Below, piece by piece: positions 44,660 to 54,640 of a stretch of DNA of 64,000 nt (position 1 is the stretch's first letter; every line of letters begins with the position of its first letter). Made by a program: the position numbers and the translations under genes. The DNA comes from CAYRFQ01 sp964423615. GTDB lineage: Bacteria > Planctomycetota > Planctomycetia > Gemmatales > Gemmataceae. Below the pieces are notes generated by a model. The model worked only from the letters and a program-made list of their open reading frames with translations, was not told the origin of the DNA and ran no database searches. The stretch covers positions 1 through 64,000 of the forward strand of contig CAYRFQ010000007.1 of the NCBI GenBank assembly GCA_964423615.1. Direction: 5' to 3'.

Positions 44660-46093
44660 TTACGGAGGCGAGACTGGGAGAGTTTGCGTGTACTCGGACA
44701 TGTCCTTTTGTCCGCCCATGTTCGCGGCAACCAATGTCAAGTCGTCGTTCATCTCATCCTTCTGGAAAATCTTGCGGAATTTGATGATCCAACCCCCAGC
44801 TTGCAAGTGGCCGGCCAAGTGTCGCAGATCTTGGATGTCCTTCTTAGGGGCTTCGCGAACGAGATAGCCGTTCGGGTGGGTCTTACGACACTTCGCCAAA
44901 CGGCTTCGGATGATCTTGAAGATTTGCTCGCGCCGTTTGGCATCTTTTAAGTCGGCCCTAGTGAATCCCTCATCGACATCAGGGACTGTGTCTGAGTAAG
45001 GAACCTTTCCGGTGAGGATAGCAATGTCTTGCTTGGTGAGTTTCTTGGCCCATTCCATGGTCGTCGGGATGTGCCCTTGGGCATTCGGAACCGGTCTTCG
45101 TCCGGGTTGGTATCGCAAGCCAAGTTTGTTGTTGAGTTGAACCAACCCAGGAATTTGCCCCTTGATGGCCGCGAGCCAATCTCCTCCTTTGCCGGGAATG
45201 CCTTGGGGCATGCAGCCGCTGGCGGCCTGGAGCATGGGAACCCAGGTGTGTTGGTAGGAGTTGGTCCCTTGCAAATCCATCTTGTGGGGAGCTTGAATGT
45301 AGAAAAGGGCTTCGGTCTTTTTCTTGACCGAGAGTTGTGTGATCTTCAAAGGGTAAACGCACTTTTTGGAACTAAACGTGAAACGAGTGGGAGTGACCTC
45401 ACCACGATAGCTCCCGTCCTTGGCTTTCTTCATCTGCATGGTGTCGATCTTCATGACGGTGAAGAGCCATTTCTTTTGCACGTAGAAGTTCAGGGTAGCT
45501 TCGTCCCCTGAATAGTGATAGCGGTTCTTTTTGAGCCACTTGTAGAGATCATCGGCCCGGCCAGCCTTGATGATCTTGTAGTCTAATGAGCCGACGATTC
45601 CTTCTTCCAGGACCGTGACTGCAGGGGGCCGCGGTCTGTTCGAAGCGGGGTTGGATTCCAAGCCAGGCCCCCGTGTTCCTGCTCCGAAACCAGCACCGCC
45701 TCCTGGAAAAGAATCCACCTGTGGGAGCAATTGTGATTGGGGTGACTTTGGCTTTTTCAGGATGGTGTAGACGGCGAGATGCTTGAAGAAATCCCGTGGC
45801 ATCTCGTGGAGTTTTGGTTGGGTCGGTGTAGGAATGACCATTCCGAAATCGAGTGCGTTGCCCTGGAACTTGGGTTGAACGGTGAACGTCTCGATGGTTT
45901 TTTTCGGGTTCCACGTCAGGAACACTTTCTGAGAGGGTTGCTCGATGTCGGCGTTCTTGGCGGCAAAATAGCAGCAAGCTGCCTGTACACTCGAATGCAC
46001 GCCCAGAGTGAGTAGGAACGCTGCGGAGAGAAGTATCCACGACCGGAGTTGGGACATCTGCAGTCGGCGTGCCGGCCCGCGCATTTGAGACAT
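44660..46093 (-). CDS. Secreted DUF2330 protein
   Basis: A 477-residue exported protein. A signal peptide of about 38 residues ends near SVQA, right before the family start ACCYFAAKNADIEQ. The DUF2330 block continues with VFLTWNPKKTIETFTVQPKF and LDFGMVIPTPTQPKLHEMP. A Gly/Pro-rich linker lies near residues 130-165, and a C-terminal region of about 110 residues is extra and basic. The family is widespread in planctomycetes and myxobacteria without a known role. ATG 46093 is chosen over 46117 because GGGAGG lies five bases upstream. Confidence 0.85.
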   Translation of the reverse strand: MSQMRGPARRLQMSQLRSWILLSAAFLLTLGVHSSVQAACCYFAAKNADIEQPSQKVFLTWNPKKTIETFTVQPKFQGNALDFGMVIPTPTQPKLHEMPRDFFKHLAVYTILKKPKSPQSQLLPQVDSFPGGGAGFGAGTRGPGLESNPASNRPRPPAVTVLEEGIVGSLDYKIIKAGRADDLYKWLKKNRYHYSGDEATLNFYVQKKWLFTVMKIDTMQMKKAKDGSYRGEVTPTRFTFSSKKCVYPLKITQLSVKKKTEALFYIQAPHKMDLQGTNSYQHTWVPMLQAASGCMPQGIPGKGGDWLAAIKGQIPGLVQLNNKLGLRYQPGRRPVPNAQGHIPTTMEWAKKLTKQDIAILTGKVPYSDTVPDVDEGFTRADLKDAKRREQIFKIIRSRLAKCRKTHPNGYLVREAPKKDIQDLRHLAGHLQAGGWIIKFRKIFQKDEMNDDLTLVAANMGGQKDMSEYTQTLPVSPP

Positions 46094-46848
46094 AATGACC
46101 TCCCGGAGTAGGAACAAGGGTTCTGTTTGTTGATTGAAGACGAAATCTATCTACTTTTCAAAGACTTTTTCGCGACGGTTCGTTTTGTGTTTGAGAAAAC
46201 ACCGTATTCGACCTCTTTGCCCCGAATTAACCCAAGCAATCACTACAATCAGCGCTCCTCAACTGTCGAGATTGCGGTTGTCTGATGATATTGGGAATTT
46301 TTTGCTTTAAGTGCCTCACCAGGATAGACCTGAGAAGATTTTCTATGAGGATTTATTGCGCAATCGGAGGCGTTCACTCCGTTTTATGTTTCTGATCAGT
46401 TGATTACACACGATGGAGCGGTTTACGTTCGAGTTGGGTACAGTTCGGAGTCGTCGAACTCCTGAGCCAAAGAAATTCTCAACCCGACCACCCTGATCCT
46501 CAATCCTTCTCCCCTGAAGGTATAAGGACTTTGAAAACGGAACACCTGTGCCTAACACACCACTGAATTGCTCAAACATCCCGGTTTTCGAGAATGGGTG
46601 CTGCTGAATTTGGTTCTTGTTTGTACACCGACTCGATACGGAAGACGGGGTCTGTTACAAGTTTTTACTTAAGCAACCGAGGCTTTGTTTCCTGATTTTC
46701 GTTTGCGTTTTGGGTTGGTTTGGCAGTCAAGAATCCCGCGAGGCCTCTGAAAGTGTCCAAAATACTCGTCTTTTGTACATTTTCTAGAAATGGCATGCTA
46801 AATTTTTTGAAGCTGAGTGAGAAATTGGCCACCTCGGTGGAGATGTCT
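46094..46848. other. Intergenic region, 755 bases
   Basis: Divergent gap between the DUF2330 gene and the CAP-repeat gene. It is one of the largest gaps in the window; short open frames (up to 78 codons) are not convincing. The frame of the downstream gene remains open back to 46720, so 129 bases could be coding if an earlier start is used. No other element was recognised. Confidence 0.5.
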
Positions 46849-49800
46849 ATGAGATCGGTTTTGCGAGACCTGTTGGGTTGGTTCTGTGCTGCTAGGAAAC
46901 ATCGGTCTGTCGCAACAAGCCCAACATCGCGTTCCCGCTTGCACTTCGATCACCTGGAAGACCGCGTTGTCCCGTCTTTTAGCGGTTTTACCGACCACGA
47001 GCAGTTGATGATCGAACTGATCAACTACGCCCGAACTAATCCGAGTCAGGTGGCTACCGAGTTTGGCCTCTCGAGTCTCAATCAAGGTCTCGATGAAGGG
47101 ATAACGATCACGAATGCCCCGAAACAGCCACTCGCTCCGAATCAAGCGTTGCTCAACACGGCGAATGCTTACTCCGAGGAGATGTACGCTCGGAATATCT
47201 TCTCACACCCAAGTGGAGCCGAGCTTCGCCAGAATTTCTACGATCAGGGTTACTTTTTTTCCCTTGCCGGTGAAAACTTAGCCTTTGGGGTCTACGATCA
47301 AGGCGACGAGGTTGAATTCGTTCGAGATCGACATCAAGCCTTGTTTTTGAGTAAGTACCACCGCCCTATCACACTCAACCGCAACTATGATGAAATTGGA
47401 GTTGGGATTGCTTTCGTCCTGTCGCCTTACCATTCAGCTAACCCAGTGAATCGGGTCTTTGACGGTACTCCTGTCGGCATCGTGACACAACATTACGCGA
47501 CTCGGGATTCTGGTTCTGCTACAGACGCCTTCTTCACTGGAGTCGCCTACATAGACGAGGACGGGGACCAGTTTTATAGCGTTGGGGAGGGACTCGGCGG
47601 GGTAACCATCCGGGCCATTTCCACTGTCCATGGGACTTATACCACAAGGACAGCGAGCACCGGAGGGTACTCGTTGCAAGTTCCTGCGGGAACGTACACC
47701 ATAACTGCGAGCGGTGGTGAACTCGACAGATCGATCACACTTCCCAATGTCCCCATCGGCAACACCAACGTCAAAATTGATTTTGTGCCACTTCCAAGCG
47801 TCGCGACCCCACCCGTCATCAGTGGGATCTCCGAGGATTGGGGAGTAGCGAATGACGGAATTACTGCCGATAACACAATTCAGATTCAGGGAACAGGAGT
47901 CTCTCAATCGACGATCAACGTCTATTTGAACGGCAACTCAATCGGGACCACGGATGTCGATGCCACCGGTCAATGGACGTTCGACCACACAGGCACGGCT
48001 CTGAACGACGGTACCTATTCTCTGAGAGCGACGACGACGTACGAAGGCGAGACGAGCAACTTTTCTCAAAGTTTCTCTTTGACGATCCGGTCAACCGCCC
48101 TTTCCGCTCCTCAAATCACTCGAATCAGCAATAACATCCCGGCACTTGGGTCGGGCGTAACCACCGATCAGACTCTCACGCTCTACGGAGAAGCCGACCC
48201 AACGACGACGGTTTTCGTCTCCCGAGATGGAGTGGTAGTGGGACAAGTCACTCCTAACAACAGCGGTCTATGGTCGTTCGATTACAACACGACTCTCCCT
48301 GTTGGGAATTACCAGTTTCAGGTTCAGTCGGTTGATCAAGCGGCTGGTCGCTCCGCTTGGTCCTCGTTGTTTGATGTGACGATCATCACCAACTCGCCCC
48401 CTGTTTTCTCTGGCATCGAAGACCGGACGATCAAGCACGACGGAGAAACCGAAATCACGTTGGTGGCGACTGACCCCGATGGCGATGTTCCCACTTATTC
48501 CGCTGAGATACAGGGGTATTCCAAGGCTCTTCAGTGGAACAACGAGAAACAGTTTTCCCAAGGCCCCGATTATCGCAACTATTACGGGTATGATGAGAAA
48601 TGGATCTTTAGTACCGCCGAATCGGCTTGGTACATCATCCTTCCTTCCGGCGATCTTCATTTCCCGGTGTCGAGAAACAATATTGGACAACCGCTTGAAA
48701 CCTTTGGCGTGGAAGCCTGGGAAGACCTGTCAAAGCTCTACGACGCCCAGGAACCGGAAACTCCTGACGTGTCGACGACCGTCGTCGGAAACAAATTGAA
48801 GATCACTCCTCGAGAAGACCGGCTTCTAACCTTCCAAGTAACTGTGACCGCTACCGACCAGATCGAAGAGGTCGATCAAACATTTCTTGTCACGACGAGG
48901 AACACCGCCCCTACGCTTCCGGAGACGGTCAACGACCGACAAGTTTCGCACACCGCCGATGTCGTTACATTCGAGTTGCCTCCAACCGATGCCGACGGTG
49001 ATACCTTGATTTATTCGGCCCAGTTCCTCGAATACGACGAGCCCTATCTCCTCGATCAGCGTCTGGGGTTTCGGCTTTCAGGGAGTTACTACACGAACTA
49101 TCTTGGTCAGGGTGAGAAGTGGATATATTCGGACGTTCATGGAACATGGTATCTGCTATATCCTGATGGGAAGTTGCACCAAACCGTTGGCAACACGAAA
49201 GGTGACCTCGTAGCCGATCTGGAATCCAACGTCTACACGGACCCAAGGAAACTGCACGACCCAGTCGAACCAACGACCCTCAACATTCCACATTCCTTCG
49301 ATGACTCCCAGCTATCCATTGACCTCACCGGCCTGTCGAGGGATGCCCAGTTTCTGACGAGAGTAACGGCCTCGGATGACCTGGTGTCGGTATCCAAACT
49401 CTTCTCCGTCGAACTGACGAACTTGACCCCCGATTGGAACGAGGAAGTTTCAGACCAAACGGTCAGCCATAACGAGAGCATGCCGCGGTTTGACCTGTCG
49501 GCAACGGATCCCGACGGTGACGACGTAACCTATTCCGTCGAAGTTGCCGAAATTCTGTACGCCGTGGACCAGGAACTCGGACTCTATAAAAGCAGTAGCT
49601 ACTACGAAAATTACATTGGTGCTGGCGAGAAATGGATCCGAAGTCAGACGGAACAAACCTGGTATCTGCTGCTTCCATCGGGACTATACCGGACCGATGG
49701 GCGAACGGTCGGAGAACTCGTCGAAGAATTAGACCCAGCGGTTTTTGACAATCCCTCGTTGCTGCACAATGCCACCACTGGACTACGTCAAGAGGATGTG

Positions 49801-50976
49801 GTCTCTTCGTTCACGCACGGGATTCTCGAACTGTCGGTACCCGATGGCTTCCTGGGTACGCTCCGGGTTCGTGTTACCGCGACGGACAACACCGATAACG
49901 TGCAGCGTAATTTCGATGTGGAAGTAACGAACGAGGCTCCAGAATTCGTTAGTCAGCAAGCAATTCCGACCCAGAACGTTCCCCACGCTCAGCCGTCTTT
50001 CGATGTCGACGTTTCGGCGACGGATGCCGATGGGGACACTATCCTCTACAATGTGGAGTTCCGACGCATTAACCGTCTGCACGAACTCGACCAGGAGAAA
50101 GATTTTATTCGTTGGGGGATTAGCTATTACGACAACGCCAGCGGGCTTGGCGAAAAATGGATTTACTCCAACGCCGAGGGGCGATGGTATTACATTCTAG
50201 AGGATGGCAACCTCAAGGCCGATGCGGACCCATCGAGGGGATGGGAAGAGTTTTCGGAACAAATAGGGGAAGCAGCTTGGAATGACCCCGATTTGATTCA
50301 CGAAGCGGAACCTGGTGAGATCCTTTCGCTTCCTCACTCTGTTCAAGAAGGTCGACTATTCATCACTCTTCCGGAACACTCGGGCACACCCCCGAAAAAT
50401 CCTGTCGAAAGTTTCCAAGTCGAAGTCACAGCGACCGACACTTTAGAATACTCTCCAAACAAAACTTTCCGAGTCAATATCCTCAACTACGCCCCTCGCT
50501 TTACAACTAGTTTGCCAGACCTTCAGCTTTCCGTCGACCAGTTTCCGTATTCCATCCCTCTAAACGCGTCGGACCTGGATAATGACCCACTCGAATACTC
50601 GATCGAAGTCAAAGATCTCTGGTACGACCTGGACAACGAGAAGGATTTCATTCTTCGGGATCAGTATTACGAAAGTGGTGGGATAAAGTGGATTTACTCC
50701 CGGAATGAGAGCTGGTGGTATGCGATTTATAGTGACGGTAGACTCATTCCCTACAGGGGAACGAATGCGATTGATGTAGGGGCTGACGTCTGGGACGATC
50801 CAACGAGGCTCCATGAGGCTGCCAACTCTGGCAAAGCGTTCCTTGAGTCTGAGGTCCAAGCGAATGCAATCTTGTTCCAAAGCACGACTGCCGCAGATAG
50901 ACTCTTCGCAGTGACGATCCGCGTCACTGACGGCATTGCGACCACTTCCCATACGTTCGAAGTTCGGGTGTCCTAA
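46849..50976 (+). CDS. Giant secreted CAP-domain protein with Ig-like and five cadherin-like repeats
   Basis: A 1375-residue surface or secreted protein. In order: the planctomycete extracellular tag LHFDHLEDRVVPS (about residues 27-39), a CAP/SCP domain (about 45-215; LMIELINYARTNPSQ, HPSGAELRQNF, GENLAFG), an SdrD-like linker domain (about 235-325), two bacterial Ig-like domains (about 330-515), then five tandem repeats of about 160-185 residues starting near 515, 686, 858, 1029 and 1214. Each repeat opens with a cadherin-like DPDGD/DADGD calcium strand and contains a module with the pattern YY...EKWIYS...WYYILPDG. ATG 46849 is chosen because GGAG lies six bases upstream and the tag sits at its usual distance. 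Probable adhesin or matrix protein. Confidence 0.9.
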   Translation: MRSVLRDLLGWFCAARKHRSVATSPTSRSRLHFDHLEDRVVPSFSGFTDHEQLMIELINYARTNPSQVATEFGLSSLNQGLDEGITITNAPKQPLAPNQALLNTANAYSEEMYARNIFSHPSGAELRQNFYDQGYFFSLAGENLAFGVYDQGDEVEFVRDRHQALFLSKYHRPITLNRNYDEIGVGIAFVLSPYHSANPVNRVFDGTPVGIVTQHYATRDSGSATDAFFTGVAYIDEDGDQFYSVGEGLGGVTIRAISTVHGTYTTRTASTGGYSLQVPAGTYTITASGGELDRSITLPNVPIGNTNVKIDFVPLPSVATPPVISGISEDWGVANDGITADNTIQIQGTGVSQSTINVYLNGNSIGTTDVDATGQWTFDHTGTALNDGTYSLRATTTYEGETSNFSQSFSLTIRSTALSAPQITRISNNIPALGSGVTTDQTLTLYGEADPTTTVFVSRDGVVVGQVTPNNSGLWSFDYNTTLPVGNYQFQVQSVDQAAGRSAWSSLFDVTIITNSPPVFSGIEDRTIKHDGETEITLVATDPDGDVPTYSAEIQGYSKALQWNNEKQFSQGPDYRNYYGYDEKWIFSTAESAWYIILPSGDLHFPVSRNNIGQPLETFGVEAWEDLSKLYDAQEPETPDVSTTVVGNKLKITPREDRLLTFQVTVTATDQIEEVDQTFLVTTRNTAPTLPETVNDRQVSHTADVVTFELPPTDADGDTLIYSAQFLEYDEPYLLDQRLGFRLSGSYYTNYLGQGEKWIYSDVHGTWYLLYPDGKLHQTVGNTKGDLVADLESNVYTDPRKLHDPVEPTTLNIPHSFDDSQLSIDLTGLSRDAQFLTRVTASDDLVSVSKLFSVELTNLTPDWNEEVSDQTVSHNESMPRFDLSATDPDGDDVTYSVEVAEILYAVDQELGLYKSSSYYENYIGAGEKWIRSQTEQTWYLLLPSGLYRTDGRTVGELVEELDPAVFDNPSLLHNATTGLRQEDVVSSFTHGILELSVPDGFLGTLRVRVTATDNTDNVQRNFDVEVTNEAPEFVSQQAIPTQNVPHAQPSFDVDVSATDADGDTILYNVEFRRINRLHELDQEKDFIRWGISYYDNASGLGEKWIYSNAEGRWYYILEDGNLKADADPSRGWEEFSEQIGEAAWNDPDLIHEAEPGEILSLPHSVQEGRLFITLPEHSGTPPKNPVESFQVEVTATDTLEYSPNKTFRVNILNYAPRFTTSLPDLQLSVDQFPYSIPLNASDLDNDPLEYSIEVKDLWYDLDNEKDFILRDQYYESGGIKWIYSRNESWWYAIYSDGRLIPYRGTNAIDVGADVWDDPTRLHEAANSGKAFLESEVQANAILFQSTTAADRLFAVTIRVTDGIATTSHTFEVRVS

Positions 50977-51484
50977 AGCCCATCTGTGAACACACTTTCA
51001 TGTACGCGCGTTCTCACCAAAAGCTGTATAGTATCCCGGTGATTTCAGGATAGCCCATCACCGGGAGCATTCCGACGTGACTGATTCTGTAAAGGCCGGA
51101 ATGGATTGTCAGAGCAGTAAGCTCAGGGAATGTAGACAAGGAAGCTATGTTGGCCAGATCAGTGCCAGAAAGTGTCGATTTCCAGGAGCTTTGGGCGAAC
51201 TCGATCGCAGCAACAGTATTCAGACAGTCTCCCAAACCAGTATCAACTGATCGAGCAAACGCGAGACGACGTTTCGACTTTTCCGTGGGGCCCACAAGAA
51301 ACTCACGGAAATCTGATGGAAGGACGTCGGGGTTCCTGTTGGTGCGTTCGAGGGAAATGGCTTCATGAAAAGCGTGCGTCTTGGGCATTCCCCTCTACCA
51401 ACTCGTGTGAACTCCGCGAGAGATCTTTTGGTGTACCCAACAGCCCTCCGATTCGCACGGAGGGGGCATTAAGGAACTCAACGC
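50977..51484. other. Intergenic region, 508 bases
   Basis: Gap between the CAP-repeat gene and the sulfotransferase-like gene. Open frames on both strands (up to 124 codons) look non-coding. A perfect hairpin occurs at 51034-51066 (annotated separately). Nothing else was recognised. Confidence 0.5.
51034..51066. repeat. Perfect 10-bp inverted repeat, possible hairpin
   Basis: TCCCGGTGAT (51034-51043) and ATCACCGGGA (51057-51066) are exactly complementary across a 13-base loop, 57 bases past the CAP-repeat stop. It lacks a T-run on either side, so it is either a factor-dependent terminator or mRNA-stabilising hairpin, or an operator. Confidence 0.5.
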
Positions 51485-52285
51485 ATGGAAGCGATCAAGC
51501 GTATGGTACCCAGCCCGATCCGGAGAATTGTCGGTCGTCCAATCCGCGCCGTTCGGTCTACTCTGGAGAAGACGTATTTCGAATACTGCATTCGACAAAC
51601 TCCGCCCTCGCTCGTCTTTACGATGGGGAAAGTTGGATCGATGTCGGTTTGGACATCGTTACAAAAGACCTATCCGGGTGTGGTCATACACACCCACGGG
51701 TTTTCGCATCGACACCACGATCAAAAAGTGCGGCGGCTTTTCCATTTGTTTCGTGAGCGAGAAATTTCGCTCAAAGTGATTTCGCTGACCCGAGATCCGA
51801 TCGGGCGAAACGTCGCGTCGTTCTTCCACAACTTCGAACGAGACATGGGGCTTCCGTGTCTGGAACAATACTTTTCGTTGGGCACACTCCGGTCATTATT
51901 TCTCCAGAATTACCGGCACGAGATTCCCCTTCAGTGGTTCGATAACCAACTCGGACACAGCCTCGGCATTGACGTCTATGCCGAGCCGTTTCCGGAATGC
52001 GGACATGCTCAGTACACTGGGGAACGTGTAGAACTCCTGGTCATGCGGTCCGATTTGCCCGACACGGAAAAAACCGGACTCATCAAGCAGTTCCTCGGCA
52101 TCGATGGGTTTTCACTCGTGAACACAAACATTGCCGCGGAGAAGAACTATGCAGAAACCTATCGACGTTTCAAAGAGCTAGTCACGTTTCCCGAAAGTTA
52201 TGTACGGATGATGTGTGATTCGAAATACTTCAACCACTTTTATAGCCAAGGGGAGATCGAAGCTATACGGAAGAAATGGAGTTGA
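51485..52285 (+). CDS. Sulfotransferase-like protein (putative capsular-polysaccharide/PAPS type)
   Basis: A 266-residue protein. FTMGKVGSMSVWTSL (about residues 45-59) resembles the 5'-phosphosulfate-binding loop, and ISLTRDPIGRNVASFF (about 99-114) resembles the 3'-phosphate-binding segment of PAPS-dependent sulfotransferases; an H-rich strand THGFSHRHHDQ lies between. It would transfer sulfate to a polysaccharide or other hydroxyl acceptor. It has no signal peptide. The next gene, convergent across a shared hairpin, is a sulfatase, so addition and removal of sulfate are encoded side by side. Confidence 0.7.
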   Translation: MEAIKRMVPSPIRRIVGRPIRAVRSTLEKTYFEYCIRQTPPSLVFTMGKVGSMSVWTSLQKTYPGVVIHTHGFSHRHHDQKVRRLFHLFREREISLKVISLTRDPIGRNVASFFHNFERDMGLPCLEQYFSLGTLRSLFLQNYRHEIPLQWFDNQLGHSLGIDVYAEPFPECGHAQYTGERVELLVMRSDLPDTEKTGLIKQFLGIDGFSLVNTNIAAEKNYAETYRRFKELVTFPESYVRMMCDSKYFNHFYSQGEIEAIRKKWS

Positions 52286-52337
52286 ACGAGCGTATTGGGA
52301 AGTAAGCCCCGTGTTTCGAGAGCAGTTCGAATCCGCG

Positions 52338-52366
52338 ACACTGAGCGATGGGATATCGCCCAGTGT
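52338..52366. terminator. Hairpin between convergent sulfotransferase-like and sulfatase genes
   Basis: ACACTGAGCGAT (52338-52349) pairs with ATCGCCCAGTGT (52355-52366) with one mismatch and a five-base loop. T-rich sequence follows on the plus side, consistent with a shared terminator. Confidence 0.65.
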
Positions 52367-52378
52367 TGATGTTGTTGA

Positions 52379-54640
52379 TTATTTTGTCTCTTTCAAGTGG
52401 ACCGTGAAGAACGCAGCCGCATAGTCAACGCATTCGTCAAACCATGCCTGTCGGTTGAGAAAGGCGTGGGGGGCATCTTCGATCACCTTCAGTCGGGTCG
52501 CCACGCCGAGTTTGTTTGATGAAATGCGGAAACGAGAGGCGCGGGTGCTGGGGTCATCCCTTTCGCCGGTAATGAACGCCATCGGCGGGTCGTTCCTATC
52601 GAGGTGATGCAGTGGTGATGCCAATCGGTAGTTAGCTTTCTTCTCTTCCTGCGAGCCACCGAGAAACTGCCGCCAGATGACACCCCGTTTCTCGTGTTTG
52701 GAAATGTCGCGGACGCGAGCGGATTCCAAGTCAGTTTGTGCTCCCATGGGAACGGCGGCTTGTATGGCGCTGGTGTACTTGCTATGGCCACCGTTTCCTT
52801 CCAATTCTTTCACTCCGGCTGAGGTTGCCAACAACGCCGTCAGGTGACCACCGGCCGATAGTCCGATTGCGCCGATACGTTCTGGGTCAAGTCCATACTT
52901 GTCCGCATTGCTCCGGAGCCAGCGTACGGCGGCCTTGCAATCGTGGATCGCGGCCGGGAACGGCGCCTCGCCGCTGAGTCGGTAAGAGATCGTGGCGGTC
53001 ACAAAACCGCGAGCCGCCAGGGCTATGGCGAGATTTCCGTGGCTGGCGCGGTTCCCTTTGGCCCACCCTCCGCCGTGGATACAGACAATGGCAGGCAATC
53101 GTCCGTTGCGTTGTGGCCTGTACAGATCTAGTTGGAGTGTGCGTTTTCCATACTTGGCATAAGTCAGTGCGAGGTGCGATTGAACCTTTCCGAGCGTTGA
53201 CGGTGAGATTTTGGTGCGAGCCTTGGTTGTGTCTTGCGGTATGGTACCTGCCGGGCGAGCGTTCGCCGCCATTTCTTCCTGGAACAGAACGGCCATGCCG
53301 CGTAGCTTTCGCAGCATCTCTCGGTTGCGGGCGGGCTTCTTTTCTCCCGGATCCTTCTCGAGGTTGTAGAGCATCGGTTGCGGATTCAGGTGTAGTTTCC
53401 AAGGACCGGACCGAACGGCCGCCAACGCACCCTGACTGCCATGAACGAAAAAGGCGTTTTGGTATTCTCGACGCTTGATTAGCGGCGCCCATTCGCCCGC
53501 AGGTTGCCACTCACGGCGGAACGGCACATCGCCGTTGAGCGACACCTTCTTCCCAGCTACAGGAATATCGTCGGTCTTCCCAATCAACAAAGCGGTAAGG
53601 TCCCGGCCATCGATCACCCTTTGTTTGGGGACCGGAACGCCTGCCAACGTTGCCAGTGTGGGATACCAGTCCATCGCGTGGACCACGGCTGACGATGTGT
53701 GGTTCTGGCGAATTTTCAGCTTAGGCCCCCAGACGATCGCCGGGACACGAAGACCAAGCTCGAGTGTCGTGAGCTTTCGTCCGCGCAACGGTTGGTTTTT
53801 CGTCCGTCCAGGACCGCGGCCATTGTCCGACGTGTAGATCACAATGGTATTGTCGTGTATTTTCAGACGTTTGAGTGCGGCGACGAGACGACCGACGTGG
53901 TGATCGAGTTCGACGATCGCATCGCCATACTGGCCCAGTTTCGACTTCCCTTGAAACTCCTTACTGACGCCCAATGGGTTGTGGAGCATGGTGTGCGGCA
54001 AATACAGAAAGAACGGCTGATTGTTTTTCTTCGAACGATGTGATTCCATGAAGCGGATCGCTTCGTCGGTGTAGACACGCGCCAACTCTGCAGGATTGGG
54101 GGATCGCTTAACGACTTTGCCGTTCCGGATGAGAGGGACGCCGCCCTTGTTCTTGAAGTACACGGTTTCTACAGGATCGAGGTTGTGGTACAAACCAAAG
54201 TAATGATCAAAGCCTTGTGCCCTTGGCAAAAAAGGGGTTTGGAATCCCAGATGCCACTTCCCAATGCAGGCGGTTGCATATCCACCGGCCTTGAGCAACT
54301 CGGCCAGCGTAAGTTCCCCGGGAGCAATGCCGATCCGTGAGTCCGCACGCTGCACCCATGTTGCCAAACCAACACGCCGAGGATAGCACCCAGTGAGGAT
54401 GCCTGCTCGCGACGGACTGCAGATGGGAGCTGCGGCATAATAGTCTGTAAACCGCACGCCCTCATGGGCCAACTTGTCGATCGTTGGTGTTCGGAACTCG
54501 GTCGCACCGTAACAACTCAGGTCGTAGTAGCCCTGATCGTCCACCAAGATGAAAATGATGTTCGGTTGGTCGGCACGTAGTTCTCCACCGAACAACGACA
54601 GAGCAGTCAGGGCCATGAGGGCCGGAAGAAGTGTTTTCAT
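52379..54640 (-). CDS. Secreted sulfatase fused to an alpha/beta-hydrolase (esterase) domain
   Basis: A 753-residue exported protein. After a signal peptide (residues 1-23) comes a type I sulfatase (about 25-465) with metal ligands in FILVDDQG, the formylglycine site C74-S-P-S-R, GKWHLG and the late TSDNG segment. A linker (about 466-490) leads to an alpha/beta hydrolase (about 490-753): oxyanion motif HGGGW at 522-526, nucleophile elbow GLSAGGH with Ser595, a candidate acid near Asp695/696 and His725. It may remove both sulfate and ester (acetyl or similar) groups from a complex polysaccharide. Maturation to formylglycine needs a separate enzyme. Both active sites look intact. Confidence 0.93.
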   Translation of the reverse strand: MKTLLPALMALTALSLFGGELRADQPNIIFILVDDQGYYDLSCYGATEFRTPTIDKLAHEGVRFTDYYAAAPICSPSRAGILTGCYPRRVGLATWVQRADSRIGIAPGELTLAELLKAGGYATACIGKWHLGFQTPFLPRAQGFDHYFGLYHNLDPVETVYFKNKGGVPLIRNGKVVKRSPNPAELARVYTDEAIRFMESHRSKKNNQPFFLYLPHTMLHNPLGVSKEFQGKSKLGQYGDAIVELDHHVGRLVAALKRLKIHDNTIVIYTSDNGRGPGRTKNQPLRGRKLTTLELGLRVPAIVWGPKLKIRQNHTSSAVVHAMDWYPTLATLAGVPVPKQRVIDGRDLTALLIGKTDDIPVAGKKVSLNGDVPFRREWQPAGEWAPLIKRREYQNAFFVHGSQGALAAVRSGPWKLHLNPQPMLYNLEKDPGEKKPARNREMLRKLRGMAVLFQEEMAANARPAGTIPQDTTKARTKISPSTLGKVQSHLALTYAKYGKRTLQLDLYRPQRNGRLPAIVCIHGGGWAKGNRASHGNLAIALAARGFVTATISYRLSGEAPFPAAIHDCKAAVRWLRSNADKYGLDPERIGAIGLSAGGHLTALLATSAGVKELEGNGGHSKYTSAIQAAVPMGAQTDLESARVRDISKHEKRGVIWRQFLGGSQEEKKANYRLASPLHHLDRNDPPMAFITGERDDPSTRASRFRISSNKLGVATRLKVIEDAPHAFLNRQAWFDECVDYAAAFFTVHLKETK

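Noticed and set aside
51034..51066. Hairpin as an intrinsic terminator of the CAP-repeat gene
   Set aside because: No T-run follows on either strand; kept only as an inverted repeat.
51014..51388. Minus-strand frame of 124 codons and overlapping plus-strand frames before the sulfotransferase-like gene
   Set aside because: No start signal, no recognisable family and mutual overlap; treated as intergenic.
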